From NCBI GenBank assembly GCA_024709685.1, contig JANJWF010000092.1, positions 1 through 64,000 of the forward strand: DNA of 64,000 nt. The letters run 5' to 3'. Below, one piece after another: positions 1 through 8,240 of the stretch. Position 1 is the first letter of the stretch. Each line of letters opens with the position of its first letter. The position numbers and the translations under genes are program-made. This DNA is from Thiobacillus sp. (GTDB lineage: Bacteria; Pseudomonadota; Gammaproteobacteria; Burkholderiales; Thiobacillaceae). The notes beneath the pieces were generated by a model, which searched no databases, had not been told where the DNA came from, and worked only from the letters and a program-made list of their open reading frames with translations.

Positions 1-513
1 CAGCGCCCAGCGGATCTCGTCCAGTGTGAGATGCCGCATCAGCATGCGATTTCCGGGCGCCATCTGATTCCAGGCGCAGCGCATGCCGCGCAGGTTCGGC
101 TGGGCTGGGTCGCGCAAGCGAAACTCGGTGATGAAATACAAAAAGCTCGGATCGCCATCGTCGTCGCCATGACGAACCCTGATCAGTGGCGATTTCACCC
201 CGACGGCAATCGGATTGACGCTGCGCGTGACCCGCCATACCTCGAAACGCCCCGGCTGCAGCGTCTGCGGCTCGTCGCGCACCGTATCAAGCTCGACCAC
301 GCAGAACGGATCGTATTCCTGCACGCTGTTGCGCGGCACGATGCGGCCGTATTGCAGGCGCACCGTCGCCGCGCCGGGCGGAATCGTTAGCGGCCGGTTG
401 AGTTGCACCGTCCAGCCGGCCGTATACGCGTAATGCGGCGACGCCGGGTCAGATGACTGCAACCCCGCGCATCCCGCCAGCCACAACACAAACCCGAACC
501 CGATCGCCCTCAT
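1..513 (-). CDS. Putative lipoprotein, 3' end outside window
   Basis: An uninterrupted frame of 171 codons runs off the left edge with no stop, so the C-terminus is missing. It starts at ATG 513-511 with a strong AGGAGG at 526-521. The N-terminus is a short hydrophobic signal ending in a lipobox (LAGC, Cys15), so the product is probably a lipid-anchored envelope protein. The remainder is mainly soluble, with many Val and Arg residues and no motif I recognise. It is transcribed divergently from the dksA-like gene. The family is unknown to me, and function is not assigned. Confidence 0.72.
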   Translation of the reverse strand, partial: MRAIGFGFVLWLAGCAGLQSSDPASPHYAYTAGWTVQLNRPLTIPPGAATVRLQYGRIVPRNSVQEYDPFCVVELDTVRDEPQTLQPGRFEVWRVTRSVNPIAVGVKSPLIRVRHGDDDGDPSFLYFITEFRLRDPAQPNLRGMRCAWNQMAPGNRMLMRHLTLDEIRWAL

Positions 514-806
514 TTTGGCGCCTCCTGTTTAAATCTAGCATCTGGACATGGCCCCGGAATCGAGACTCCGACCGCCGGCGATGGCCGCGAGCCGGCGCCT
601 TTGCGGATGACCGCGCAGCGCTGCGGCGAGCACAATGGTCTGGTAGGATTTCACTGTCGGTTCCGTATCCTCCTGTGGAGCGACGCCGCGCCAGCCCGCT
701 TCGGCGCTGCCGGGTTGCACCTTTGGCGCATGACGTTCAGACTGCATCCCTTTGAGCCGGAACTTCCGGCGTTCGATTACCCTTTGTTCGATCCATGGAG
801 CGCCTG

Positions 807-1226
807 ATGCCCGCCTCATCCAAACCCCTCACCGAAGCTGCACTGCTGAAAATGCCGGCCTCCGCCTACATGAACGCCGACCAGGTAGCGTTCTTTCGCA
901 GCCGCCTCGAAGCCCTGCGCGAAGAAATGCTCAGCAATGCCGCCGATACCGGCGCAACCCTGAAGGAAAACGAGAACTTCGCCGATCCCAATGACCGCGC
1001 CACGGTGGAAGAGGAGCACATGCTCGAGCAGCGGGTGCGCGATCGCGAGCGCAAGCTGCTGAAGAAGATCAATTCCGCCCTCAAGCGGATCGACACCGGC
1101 GAATACGGGTGGTGCCTGGAAACCGGCGACCCGATCGGCCTGGCACGGCTGCTGGCGCGTCCCACCGCGGAATACTCGATCGAGGCGCAGGAGCGCCACG
1201 AAAGAATGGAAAAGCTGCACGCCTGA
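807..1226 (+). CDS. dksA2: DksA-like RNA polymerase regulator, zinc-independent type (DksA2)
   Basis: The 139-residue product has the DksA order: a short N-terminus, a coiled-coil segment around residues 30-95 with acidic tip residues, and a C-terminal TraR/DksA globular domain. The four zinc cysteines of classical DksA are replaced by a CxxT-x17-SxxA pattern (from Cys-Leu-Glu-Thr to Ser-Ile-Glu-Ala), the signature of the DksA2 form known in Pseudomonas, which needs no zinc. It should bind the RNA polymerase secondary channel and act with ppGpp. ATG 807 is preferred over ATG 795 because GGAG at 797-800 lies six bases upstream. The COG0523 gene follows 20 bases later, supporting a zinc-starvation role. 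No obvious Zur box was seen upstream. Confidence 0.93.
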   Translation: MPASSKPLTEAALLKMPASAYMNADQVAFFRSRLEALREEMLSNAADTGATLKENENFADPNDRATVEEEHMLEQRVRDRERKLLKKINSALKRIDTGEYGWCLETGDPIGLARLLARPTAEYSIEAQERHERMEKLHA

Positions 1227-1246
1227 ATCGGTCAAGGCTACCCGGG

Positions 1247-2305
1247 ATGGACGCCCTGGACGACACCGATCCACTCCCCATCACACTGCTGACGGGTTTT
1301 TTGGGCAGCGGCAAGACCACGGTGCTGAATCACCTGGTGCGCACGCTGCCACGTACCGCGATCCTGATGAACGAGTTCGGCGAGATCGCGCTTGACCACC
1401 AGCTGCTGCAAAAGATGGAAGGACCAATGGCGCTGCTTTCCGGTGGCTGCGTGTGCTGCACGATCTCGGGCAGCCTGTCGCCGACCCTGAAGAACCTGTG
1501 GATGGCACGGCAGAACGGCGCCATCCCGGCATTCGAACGCGCCATCATCGAGACGACCGGCATCGCCGACCCCGCGCCCGTGCTCGACAACCTGCTGCAC
1601 GACAACTGGGTGCGCGCACGCTTCCGTCTCGACGGCGTGATCACGACGGTCGATGCGCTGCTCGGCATGGGCCAGTTGGACGAGCACTTCGAGGCAGTAA
1701 AGCAGGTGTCGGTAGCCGACCGGCTGCTGCTGACCAAGACCGACCTCGCCCCGGCCGGCACCGTCGCCGCGCTGCGCGAACGGCTGGCGGCACTCAACCC
1801 TGCCGCCGACATCGTGACGGTGACGCACGGCGAGGTCGATCCCGCGGCGATCCAGAACCTGGGGCTGTGGAACGCCGAGACCCGCTCGCTCGAAGTGATG
1901 CGCTGGCTGAAGCCGCAGCGCTACCAGCCGGCTGCCGCCGGCAAGCTCGGCGGCAAGCCCGCAACAGCTTCGCACGACGCCCGTATCCAGGCGTTTTCGG
2001 TGGTGATCGACGAACCGGTCGATCGCTACGGCCTGCAGTCGGCGATCAGCATGCTCGCCTCATTCCGCGCGGAGAGCCTGCTGCGATTCAAGGCGATCGT
2101 CAATTTGCAGGGCGAAATGCAGCCCGTGGTACTGCATGGCGTGCAGCACGTGCTGTACCCGGAGGTCCGGCTCGACGCCTGGCCGGACGCCGACCATCGC
2201 AGCCGCTTCGTGTTCATCGTGCGCGACCTCGAACCGGGCTTCGTCGCCAAACTGCTGGCCGATTTCTCCGGCGCAGCCGCCGGCCACGCCGGCACTGTGT
2301 CATGA
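1247..2305 (+). CDS. CobW/COG0523 family GTPase, probable zinc metallochaperone
   Basis: The 352-residue G3E P-loop GTPase has Walker A (GFLGSGKTT, residues 17-25), the CxCC metal motif (Cys68, Cys70, Cys71), ETTGIADP near 102-109 and TKTD at 162-165 as the guanine motif. A C-terminal CobW_C domain follows from about residue 240. Proteins of this family load zinc or other metals onto clients, and paralogues beside dksA2 are typically part of the zinc-scarcity response. ATG 1247 was chosen because it puts the P-loop near the N-terminus as in the family; the open frame extends further upstream into dksA2. Its stop overlaps the next start (ATGA). A cobalamin-related CobW role is less likely, since no B12 genes are nearby. 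Confidence 0.92.
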   Translation: MDALDDTDPLPITLLTGFLGSGKTTVLNHLVRTLPRTAILMNEFGEIALDHQLLQKMEGPMALLSGGCVCCTISGSLSPTLKNLWMARQNGAIPAFERAIIETTGIADPAPVLDNLLHDNWVRARFRLDGVITTVDALLGMGQLDEHFEAVKQVSVADRLLLTKTDLAPAGTVAALRERLAALNPAADIVTVTHGEVDPAAIQNLGLWNAETRSLEVMRWLKPQRYQPAAAGKLGGKPATASHDARIQAFSVVIDEPVDRYGLQSAISMLASFRAESLLRFKAIVNLQGEMQPVVLHGVQHVLYPEVRLDAWPDADHRSRFVFIVRDLEPGFVAKLLADFSGAAAGHAGTVS

Positions 2306-2541
2306 ACCTCGTCCAGAAATTCCTTATCGGGGCGATCCGCGTGTATCAACTGGCGCTCTCGCCCTGGCTGGGGCGGCAATGCCGCTACCTGCCGACCTGC
2401 TCGGAATACGGCAAGGAAGCCATCGAAAAACACGGCGCCCTCAAGGGTAGCTGGCTCGCCGCCAAGCGCATCGGACGCTGCCGTCCCGGCTGCCGTCACG
2501 GCTACGACCCTGTGCCGCCAGCCGATCCGCCAAAAAAGTAA
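2302..2541 (+). CDS. yidD: Membrane protein insertion efficiency factor YidD
   Basis: The 79-residue product has the full YidD signature: an N-terminal amphipathic helix, the [15 protein letters not shown] segment, HGALKG, and a C-terminal [14 protein letters not shown] block. YidD assists YidC/Sec membrane insertion at the inner face of the membrane. The start overlaps the COG0523 stop by four bases, so translation is probably coupled. YidD normally lies between rnpA and yidC; here it follows a zinc-homeostasis pair instead, so it may be a second copy or a relocated gene. Confidence 0.93.
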   Translation: MNLVQKFLIGAIRVYQLALSPWLGRQCRYLPTCSEYGKEAIEKHGALKGSWLAAKRIGRCRPGCRHGYDPVPPADPPKK

Positions 2542-2542
2542 A

Positions 2543-2695
2543 ATGCGCTCCCCGCTGCCGCGTTGTTTATTCCCGGCCCTGTTGTTCGGGGCAGCGACGT
2601 TCGCCCATGCACCCGGCGATTTCCAAGAGCATCAGCGGCGCGTGGCCGCTGCCAGCCGAGTGCTGCGGGTTGCCGCTACGGTTCGACAGCGATAA
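2543..2695 (+). CDS. Possible small exported peptide (50 codons)
   Basis: A 50-codon frame begins one base after the yidD stop. The predicted N-terminus looks like a signal peptide: MRSP, a hydrophobic core, then TFAHA before a charged tail rich in Arg and Ala. No Shine-Dalgarno is visible, although re-initiation after yidD is possible. I recognise no family. It could be the remnant of a longer periplasmic protein or a chance frame in GC-rich DNA. Confidence 0.25.
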   Translation: MRSPLPRCLFPALLFGAATFAHAPGDFQEHQRRVAAASRVLRVAATVRQR

Positions 2696-2734
2696 TATCC
2701 AGCATTGCTTTTCAATTCCGACACCGCATACCCA

Positions 2735-3853
2735 GTGGCTCTCCCGTTTTTCAAAAAAGGCAAGGACAAGACGCCCGGTCCCGCGCATAAATCCGCGCCG
2801 ATGCCCGGCTCTGAGGAGGAATCCCCGCCTACCGAGCCGATTCTGGACATACGGACGGGTGGTGGCATCGTGGTCGAGGAGACAAGCGGTGCGCCCCAGT
2901 CGCCGGTGGATGAAGCAGCCATTCTTTATGCCAGCGGCCAGCCCGAGACGGCAGAACGTTTGCTGACGAACATTCTGCCCAAGAGTGATCGTCGTGCGTG
3001 GCACATGCTGTTCGATCTCTATGCCCTCCAGAACCGTGAAAAGGATTTCGAGCGGCTGGCACTGGCTTATGCGATGCGTTTCGAGACCTCGCCGCCGGTC
3101 TGGCAGCCAATGGGGGAGAGCCCTGCAGCCGGCAAACCCCAGCAATCCCAGACGGCCAGCCTGGAACTGCCCGGCCTGCTCGACAAGAATGCTGCAGCCA
3201 CGTTACGCGAAGGCATTGCCGCCACGGCGAAAGACGATGTGGTGCAAATCGACTTCTCGCGCATCGCAATGGTCGACGAAGCGGGTGCAGACGAATGCGT
3301 CGGCATTCTCAGCGCCGCTCGCAAGGCCAAACGCAAGTTGCGGGTCAGCGGCGTCGACCAGCTCATCGCGCTGCTGCAGGATCTCAATCGGGCCACCCAT
3401 AGCCGCTCCGTGCACTGGCTGCTGCTTTTGGAGCTGTATCAGACGCTGGGCCTGCAGGAAAACTTCGAGAATCTCGCGGTCGATTACGCCGTTCACTTCG
3501 AAGTGTCCCCGCCGTCCTGGAGCGAGGTGCGTGCCGCCGAAGTGGTGCAGGCCGCTCCGGCCGAGCCGCAGGATGACGCGCTGCGACTCTCCGGAGAAAT
3601 CGGCCCTGGCCATGATGGCGCGTTGCAGCAATTCGTCAGCCATGCCGCTATCCACGACGAAGTGCTGGTCGACCTGTCGCGTGTCACCCGCATCGATTAC
3701 GCCAGCATTGGCCAGTTCATCAGCGTGCTGATGCAGGGCCTGGGCAGCGGCAAGACGATCATTCTGCGCGGCCATAACGCCCTCATCCACGAACTTTTCC
3801 GCGTCATGGGCATCGACCAATTGGTGCAACTCATCCCGCACCACCCAGACTGA
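2735..3853 (+). CDS. Duplicated STAS-domain protein upstream of hslVU
   Basis: The protein (372 residues from GTG 2735; a TTG at 2705 is also in frame) has two copies of a two-part unit: a helical motif ending in [16 protein letters not shown] (about 89-123 and 228-262) followed by a STAS domain (about 141-217 and 282-370). STAS domains of this kind occur in anti-sigma antagonists and in toluene/lipid-asymmetry systems. The usual phosphorylated Asp-Ser pair is absent: the sites read DEAG and DYAS, so classical SpoIIAA phospho-switching is unlikely. No signal peptide or membrane helix is seen. The start choice rests on the compact MALPFFKK N-terminus only; no good ribosome site is visible. Confidence 0.85.
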   Translation: MALPFFKKGKDKTPGPAHKSAPMPGSEEESPPTEPILDIRTGGGIVVEETSGAPQSPVDEAAILYASGQPETAERLLTNILPKSDRRAWHMLFDLYALQNREKDFERLALAYAMRFETSPPVWQPMGESPAAGKPQQSQTASLELPGLLDKNAAATLREGIAATAKDDVVQIDFSRIAMVDEAGADECVGILSAARKAKRKLRVSGVDQLIALLQDLNRATHSRSVHWLLLLELYQTLGLQENFENLAVDYAVHFEVSPPSWSEVRAAEVVQAAPAEPQDDALRLSGEIGPGHDGALQQFVSHAAIHDEVLVDLSRVTRIDYASIGQFISVLMQGLGSGKTIILRGHNALIHELFRVMGIDQLVQLIPHHPD

Positions 3854-3901
3854 CCGCTGCGCCCGGATCGCCCCGGCCGCGATCCAGCTCGTCGCCTCAT
3901 C

Positions 3902-3907
3902 TATAAT
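3902..3907 (+). promoter_or_regulatory. Consensus -10 hexamer just before hslV
   Basis: A perfect TATAAT sits seven bases before the hslV ATG at 3915. If it is the -10 element, transcription would start at or next to the A of ATG, giving a leaderless or nearly leaderless message. No Shine-Dalgarno is present in the gap. No convincing -35 is seen at the expected distance. Confidence 0.4.
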
Positions 3908-3914
3908 CCGCCTC

Positions 3915-4460
3915 ATGGAACAATATCGCGGAACGACCATTCTCTCCGTCCGCCGTGGCGGCGAAGTCGCACTGGGGGGCGATGGCCAAGTCACGCTCGG
4001 CAATATCGTTATCAAGGCCACTGCACGCAAGGTGCGCCGCCTGTACCAGGAAAAGGTGCTGGCCGGGTTCGCCGGCGGCACCGCCGACGCCTTCACCCTG
4101 TTCGAGCGCTTCGAGGCCAAGCTCGACAAGCATTCTGGCCACCTCATGCGCAGCGCGGTCGAACTCGCCAAGGACTGGCGCACCGATCGCATGCTGAGGC
4201 GTCTCGAAGCCATGCTGGTGGTGGCCGACCGTGAGCACTCGCTCATCATCACCGGCAATGGCGACGTGCTCGAACCCGAACTCGGCATCGCCGCCATCGG
4301 CTCGGGCGGAGCCTTTGCCCAGTCTGCCGCCCGTGCACTGCTGGAAAACACCGACCTGCCCCCGCTTGAAATCGTCAAAAAAAGCCTCACTATTGCAGGG
4401 GATATCTGCATTTACTCGAACCAGAATCACGTGATTGAGGAGTTGGGGGCTAGGGACTAG
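3915..4460 (+). CDS. hslV: ATP-dependent protease subunit HslV
   Basis: The product is the threonine protease half of the HslVU (ClpQY) heat-shock protease, a double hexameric ring in the cytoplasm. The 181-residue sequence has a short propeptide (MEQYRG) before Thr7-Thr8; Thr7 should be the N-terminal nucleophile after processing. The conserved core ([29 protein letters not shown]) and the [14 protein letters not shown] block are intact. The C-terminal residues LGARD and the stop are encoded by the left arm of the palindrome at 4444-4470, so the tail differs from the usual HslV end. hslU follows 100 bases later. Confidence 0.97.
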   Translation: MEQYRGTTILSVRRGGEVALGGDGQVTLGNIVIKATARKVRRLYQEKVLAGFAGGTADAFTLFERFEAKLDKHSGHLMRSAVELAKDWRTDRMLRRLEAMLVVADREHSLIITGNGDVLEPELGIAAIGSGGAFAQSAARALLENTDLPPLEIVKKSLTIAGDICIYSNQNHVIEELGARD

Positions 4461-4557
4461 GAACTAGGGGAGGTGCGGCCTGTGGCCACGCTTCTCTGAA
4501 AAACCCTGCGAAGCGGCGACATCTCCCCAGCCCCTAACTCCTAATCCCTAGCCCCTA
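4444..4557. repeat. Long imperfect palindrome between hslV and hslU
   Basis: Two 27-base arms, 4444-4470 and 4531-4557, are inverted copies matching at 23 of 27 positions, separated by 60 bases. Each arm is built from CTAGGGA/CTAGGAA-like units. The left arm overlaps the end of hslV and supplies its stop codon; the right arm ends three bases before the hslU ATG. It looks like a REP/MITE-like palindromic element or a strong mRNA stem. No transposase is present. Confidence 0.7.
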
Positions 4558-4560
4558 CCC

Positions 4561-5883
4561 ATGACGCCCAAAGAAATCGTCCACGAACTCGACAAGCACA
4601 TCGTCGGTCAGGCTGCCGCCAAGCGCGCGGTCGCGGTCGCCCTGCGCAACCGTTGGCGGCGCCAGCAGGTGGGTGATCCGCTGCGTCAGGAGATCACGCC
4701 GAAGAACATCCTCATGATCGGCCCGACCGGGGTGGGCAAGACCGAAATCGCGCGCCGACTGGCGCGACTCGCCAATGCGCCCTTCATCAAGATCGAGGCG
4801 ACCAAGTTCACCGAAGTCGGCTATGTCGGGCGCGATGTCGACACCATCATCCGCGACCTCATGGAAACGGCGGTCAAGCAGATGCGCGAGCAGGCAACGG
4901 CCAAGGTGCAGTTCCGCGCCGAAGAAGCGGCCGAGGAGCGCATCCTCGACGCCCTGCTGCCGCCGCCGCGCAGCGCCGGCTTCGGCGAGCCCGAGCCCGC
5001 ACGCGAAGAAGGCGCGGCGCGCCAGCGCTTCCGCAAGATGCTGCGCGAAGGCCAACTCGACGACAAGGAAATCGAGATCGAGATTGCGGCGGTCGGCCCC
5101 GGTATGGAAATCTTCACACCGCCGGGAATGGAGGACCTGTCGCAGCAATTGCAGGGCATGTTCCAGAGCTTGGGGCAAGGCCGTCGTCAGGTTCGCAAAC
5201 TGAAAGTGCGCGAGGCCATGAGGCTCCTGACCGAGGAGGAAGCCGGGCGTCTGGTCAACGACGAGGAGACCAAGCAGCAGGCACTCGAAGCGGTCGAGCA
5301 GAACGGTATCGTGTTCCTCGACGAGATCGACAAGATTGCCACCCGCAGCGACGCCCACGGCACCGATGTGTCGCGCCAGGGCGTTCAGCGCGATCTGCTG
5401 CCGCTGATCGAGGGCACCACCGTCTCGACCAAGTACGGCATGGTGAAGACCGACCACATCCTGTTCATCGCCAGTGGCGCTTTCCACCTGTCCAAGCCGG
5501 CCGATCTCATCCCCGAACTGCAGGGGCGGCTGCCGATCCGCGTCGAACTCCAGGCGCTCTCTGTGGAAGACTTCGAGCGGATCCTGACGGCCACCGACGC
5601 CTGCCTCACGCGCCAGTACGAAGCCATGCTGGCAACCGAAGGTGTCACGCTCAAGTTCACCGACAACGGCATCCGCCGCATCGCCGAGATTGCCTTCGAA
5701 GTGAACGAGCGCACCGAAAACATCGGTGCGCGTCGTCTATACACGGTGATGGAAAAGCTGCTGGAGGATATTTCCTTCGATGCCGGCGACGTCACCGGAG
5801 AATACATCGTCGACGCTGAGGCGGTCACCGCCCGTCTGGCCGCACTCGCCGCGCGCGAAGACCTCGCACGTTATGTCTTGTAG
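4561..5883 (+). CDS. hslU: HslU ATPase subunit of the HslVU protease
   Basis: The 440-residue AAA+ unfoldase feeds substrates to HslV. It begins with the typical [17 protein letters not shown]-like N-terminus, with Walker [10 protein letters not shown] (Lys60), Walker [10 protein letters not shown], and the GYVGRDV pore motif. An insertion (I) domain spans about 110-240. The C-terminus ends LARYVL, the tail that docks into HslV. No Shine-Dalgarno precedes ATG 4561, because the palindrome's right arm (pyrimidine-rich) abuts the start. Family conservation makes this start nearly certain, so expression may depend on the stem or on coupling. Confidence 0.97.
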   Translation: MTPKEIVHELDKHIVGQAAAKRAVAVALRNRWRRQQVGDPLRQEITPKNILMIGPTGVGKTEIARRLARLANAPFIKIEATKFTEVGYVGRDVDTIIRDLMETAVKQMREQATAKVQFRAEEAAEERILDALLPPPRSAGFGEPEPAREEGAARQRFRKMLREGQLDDKEIEIEIAAVGPGMEIFTPPGMEDLSQQLQGMFQSLGQGRRQVRKLKVREAMRLLTEEEAGRLVNDEETKQQALEAVEQNGIVFLDEIDKIATRSDAHGTDVSRQGVQRDLLPLIEGTTVSTKYGMVKTDHILFIASGAFHLSKPADLIPELQGRLPIRVELQALSVEDFERILTATDACLTRQYEAMLATEGVTLKFTDNGIRRIAEIAFEVNERTENIGARRLYTVMEKLLEDISFDAGDVTGEYIVDAEAVTARLAALAAREDLARYVL

Positions 5884-5979
5884 TTTTGTGGCGCGCCATT
5901 TTTGCCAATCGCGCCACGTTCTGTAGTTGTCCCTGTAATTTTTTTCACTTCCGGCTTCGGCCCAGGAAATCCTAAACAC

Positions 5980-6513
5980 ATGAAATCTGAAACGCTCGCA
6001 CCCATCGAAACCCGCGGCAATTTTCTCTCCGCTCTCCTGTTCGGCAGCCGCTGGCTGCAAGTCCCGTTGTATCTGGGCCTGATCGGCGCCCAACTGGTCT
6101 ATGTCGTGCACTTCATGATCGAACTGCAGCACCTCGTCGCCGGCACCTTCAGCCTTGACGAAGAAGCCATCATGCTCATCGTGCTGGGCCTGATCGACGT
6201 AGTGATGATTTCCAACCTGCTCATCATGGTCATCGTCGGTGGCTATGAAACCTTCGTTTCGCGTCTGAATCTGGAGGGCCATCCCGACGAGCCCGAGTGG
6301 CTGTCGCACGTCAACGCCAATGTGCTCAAGGTCAAACTCGCCACCGCGATCATCGGCATCTCGTCGATCCACCTGTTGAAGACCTTCATCAACGCCCCCA
6401 ACCTGGCTGACAAAGTGCTGCTGTGGCAGACCGTCATCCACATGGCGTTCATCGTGTCGGCGGTGGCAATTGCCTTTATCGACAAGCTGATGCCCCAGGC
6501 TGCGAAGCACTGA
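5980..6513 (+). CDS. YqhA/UPF0114 family inner membrane protein
   Basis: The 177-residue protein has about four hydrophobic segments (starting near residues 22, 55, 110 and 150) and the UPF0114 core: [27 protein letters not shown] and the GGYETFVSR motif. Its function is unknown and location is the cytoplasmic membrane. ATG 5980 is chosen because AGGAAA at 5964-5969 precedes it; an in-frame ATG at 5902 would add a non-family N-terminus. It stands alone, ending 22 bases from the convergent DUF302 gene. Confidence 0.9.
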   Translation: MKSETLAPIETRGNFLSALLFGSRWLQVPLYLGLIGAQLVYVVHFMIELQHLVAGTFSLDEEAIMLIVLGLIDVVMISNLLIMVIVGGYETFVSRLNLEGHPDEPEWLSHVNANVLKVKLATAIIGISSIHLLKTFINAPNLADKVLLWQTVIHMAFIVSAVAIAFIDKLMPQAAKH

Positions 6514-6535
6514 AGTCGGGGTTTCCAGCGGCGTT

Positions 6536-6994
6536 TCAGTCCGTTTCCCGCATTTCGTCCAGGATTTCGAGCATGTCTTTCTCCCAGCGCTCGAAGAGCG
6601 GTTTCAGCTCGGGGTCAGGGAAAAACTCCTGCAGCATTTGCGGATGGCTTGCCACCAGAATGGTCTGATCCTCCTCCGCGAAGATCGTGATATTCAGCGG
6701 TAGAAACGGGATGAGCTCGGGGTTCCTGGCGGTCGCCTGCCTGACTTCCTCGTGCTTGCCGAAGTACACGACGCGGTACATATCGCTCTTGAACGCGCGG
6801 CGCTCCAGATTTTCGTTCACCTGCTGCAGGCGGGTGATCGTATAGCCCCGCGACGAAATGGAGGATTGCAGCAGGGTCATCGCCTCGGGGAACAGCCGGT
6901 TTACACGCGCCATCAGCAGGTCGGCGGCAACAGCGGGCGCGCACAACAGCAATGTGCAGGCGACGGTCACCGCCCACTTCAACGGATGTCTCAT
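6536..6994 (-). CDS. Exported DUF302 protein
   Basis: The 152-residue product has a signal peptide of about 23 residues (cleavage near AVA-ADLL) and a DUF302-type domain of alternating strands and helices, including VVYFGKHEEVRQATARNPELIPFLPLNITIF. DUF302 domains are small periplasmic modules of unsettled function, common in sulfur-oxidising bacteria. The start overlaps the stop of the upstream cytochrome-DUF302 gene by four bases, so the two are co-translated and likely work together. No cysteine pair or haem motif is present in the mature part. Confidence 0.86.
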   Translation of the reverse strand: MRHPLKWAVTVACTLLLCAPAVAADLLMARVNRLFPEAMTLLQSSISSRGYTITRLQQVNENLERRAFKSDMYRVVYFGKHEEVRQATARNPELIPFLPLNITIFAEEDQTILVASHPQMLQEFFPDPELKPLFERWEKDMLEILDEMRETD

Positions 6995-8040
6995 AGCGTG
7001 GCCTCCTCCATGATTGCGGTGTAGTTTTTGCTGAGTTCATCGCACATGCGAAGCAGTTCGGAGTTGTTGAACAGCCGACTCAGCACCGCGGGATTCACCG
7101 ACATCACCTGCACCTTGCCGTTCGTCTCCACAATGCTGATGCGGCAGGGCAGGAACATGCCGACCCGCGGATCGATGGCCAACGCCTGGTTGAGCAGGCT
7201 GATATTGCAGAAATAGACAATGACCTGTTTCTGATTTTCGTTGGCTGGCGAAGTCATGCCGTACTCCAGCGTCTGCACCCGCCCGTAGAAGAAGTTATTG
7301 TTGTTCACCGCCCGCTTGACGTTTTCCACCGTGGTATTGAGGTCATAAGGCGAATCCATGGCAATCACCGGACGATCCACCTTCGCCGTCGTCACCTCCT
7401 GCGAGAGCGGATGATTTTCGAATCCGCGCACATGGCTGACAATGTCGTCGATATCTTTTTCCTTGAGTCCCTGCTTGATGAAAGAGACCATCGGGGTGCC
7501 CTCACGACCACGCATCAGCGTCGCCTTGATCATGGCATCGGTCGATGCGGAAAGGAAACCCGGGTTATTCAGGGCAGGTGCCATGATGGGCAGGTCACGC
7601 GGGCGCGAAAACGTGACGCCAGTCCCCTTGCTGCCTTCGCCTTCCGCTCCATGGCATGCGGCGCAGTATTGTGCAAAAAGCTTCCTGCCGTGCGCCGGGT
7701 CGCCCGTGACGCGCTCCGCGGAATAGGTGGCGGAAATTCCCCTGTTCCAGGACCGCACATAGCGAACGATGGCGTCGACTTCGGCATCTTCCAGCGCAGG
7801 GAATGCCGGCATGACCCGGCCCGGGCGACCGAGATGTATGGTCTTGCGCAAGTAGTCGTCGCTGATTCCTGCCTGGAAGGAAGGCAACGCGAGCGGCACG
7901 CCGATTCCGCCGTTGCCATTCTCGCCGTGGCAGGCCGCACAATTGCGCCCGTATAACTGCGCGCCATCAGGCGCGGCCATGGCCGAGGAAATGCCGAGCC
8001 CTGCGAGCAGGGATGCTGCAAATAGTAGGCGCTTGAGCAT
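6991..8040 (-). CDS. Diheme cytochrome c fused to a C-terminal DUF302 domain
   Basis: The 349-residue exported protein has a signal peptide (residues 1-23, MAA-PDG), two class I cytochrome c domains with CAACH motifs at 34-38 and 126-130 and likely axial methionines (GRVMPAF, Met77; GTPMVSF, about Met184), then a DUF302 domain from about 224 to the end. It should be a periplasmic electron-transfer protein whose DUF302 part binds an unknown partner or ligand. ATG 8040 is preferred, with GGGGA just upstream; an ATG at 8070 would lengthen the signal. The promoter region carries three AT-rich octamers at 8080-8103. The DUF302 gene at 6536-6994 is in the same operon. Confidence 0.92.
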   Translation of the reverse strand: MLKRLLFAASLLAGLGISSAMAAPDGAQLYGRNCAACHGENGNGGIGVPLALPSFQAGISDDYLRKTIHLGRPGRVMPAFPALEDAEVDAIVRYVRSWNRGISATYSAERVTGDPAHGRKLFAQYCAACHGAEGEGSKGTGVTFSRPRDLPIMAPALNNPGFLSASTDAMIKATLMRGREGTPMVSFIKQGLKEKDIDDIVSHVRGFENHPLSQEVTTAKVDRPVIAMDSPYDLNTTVENVKRAVNNNNFFYGRVQTLEYGMTSPANENQKQVIVYFCNISLLNQALAIDPRVGMFLPCRISIVETNGKVQVMSVNPAVLSRLFNNSELLRMCDELSKNYTAIMEEATL

Positions 8041-8079
8041 AATTTCCCCAGTGATCCGAGATGCCACCATGTTAAGTTT

Positions 8080-8103
8080 AATATATTAATATATCAATAT
8101 ATT
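8080..8103. promoter_or_regulatory. Three tandem AT octamers, candidate operator
   Basis: Three contiguous octamers, AATATATT, AATATATC and AATATATT, occupy 8080-8087, 8088-8095 and 8096-8103. They form an almost pure A/T stretch in GC-rich DNA, 40 bases before the cytochrome-DUF302 start. Partial inverted symmetry is also present. This is the type of site bound by ArsR/SmtB-family repressors (some are sulfide-responsive) or by a promoter-bending protein. The regulator is not identified, and the same site could serve the divergent gene at 8241. Confidence 0.5.
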
Positions 8104-8133
8104 CTAGCGAGCCCTTTGGCCGCCCCGACTGAC

Positions 8134-8159
8134 TAATACCCTCATCTAATACCCTCATC
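8134..8159. repeat. 13-bp perfect tandem duplication
   Basis: The 13-mer TAATACCCTCATC occurs twice without a gap (8134-8146, 8147-8159). It lies in the divergent promoter region between the cytochrome-DUF302 operon and the helical-repeat gene, so it may duplicate a binding site for either promoter. A run of eight C residues follows at 8178-8185. Confidence 0.75.
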
Positions 8160-8240
8160 GACATTACTGATTGGCTGCCCCCCCCGCCTCGAGCGGAAAA
8201 TTCGCAGATTAGTGTTTATTAATTTCGTTCGGAGATATCC

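Noticed and set aside
600-806. Zur box before dksA2
   Set aside because: No palindromic AT-rich zinc-repressor site was found by eye.
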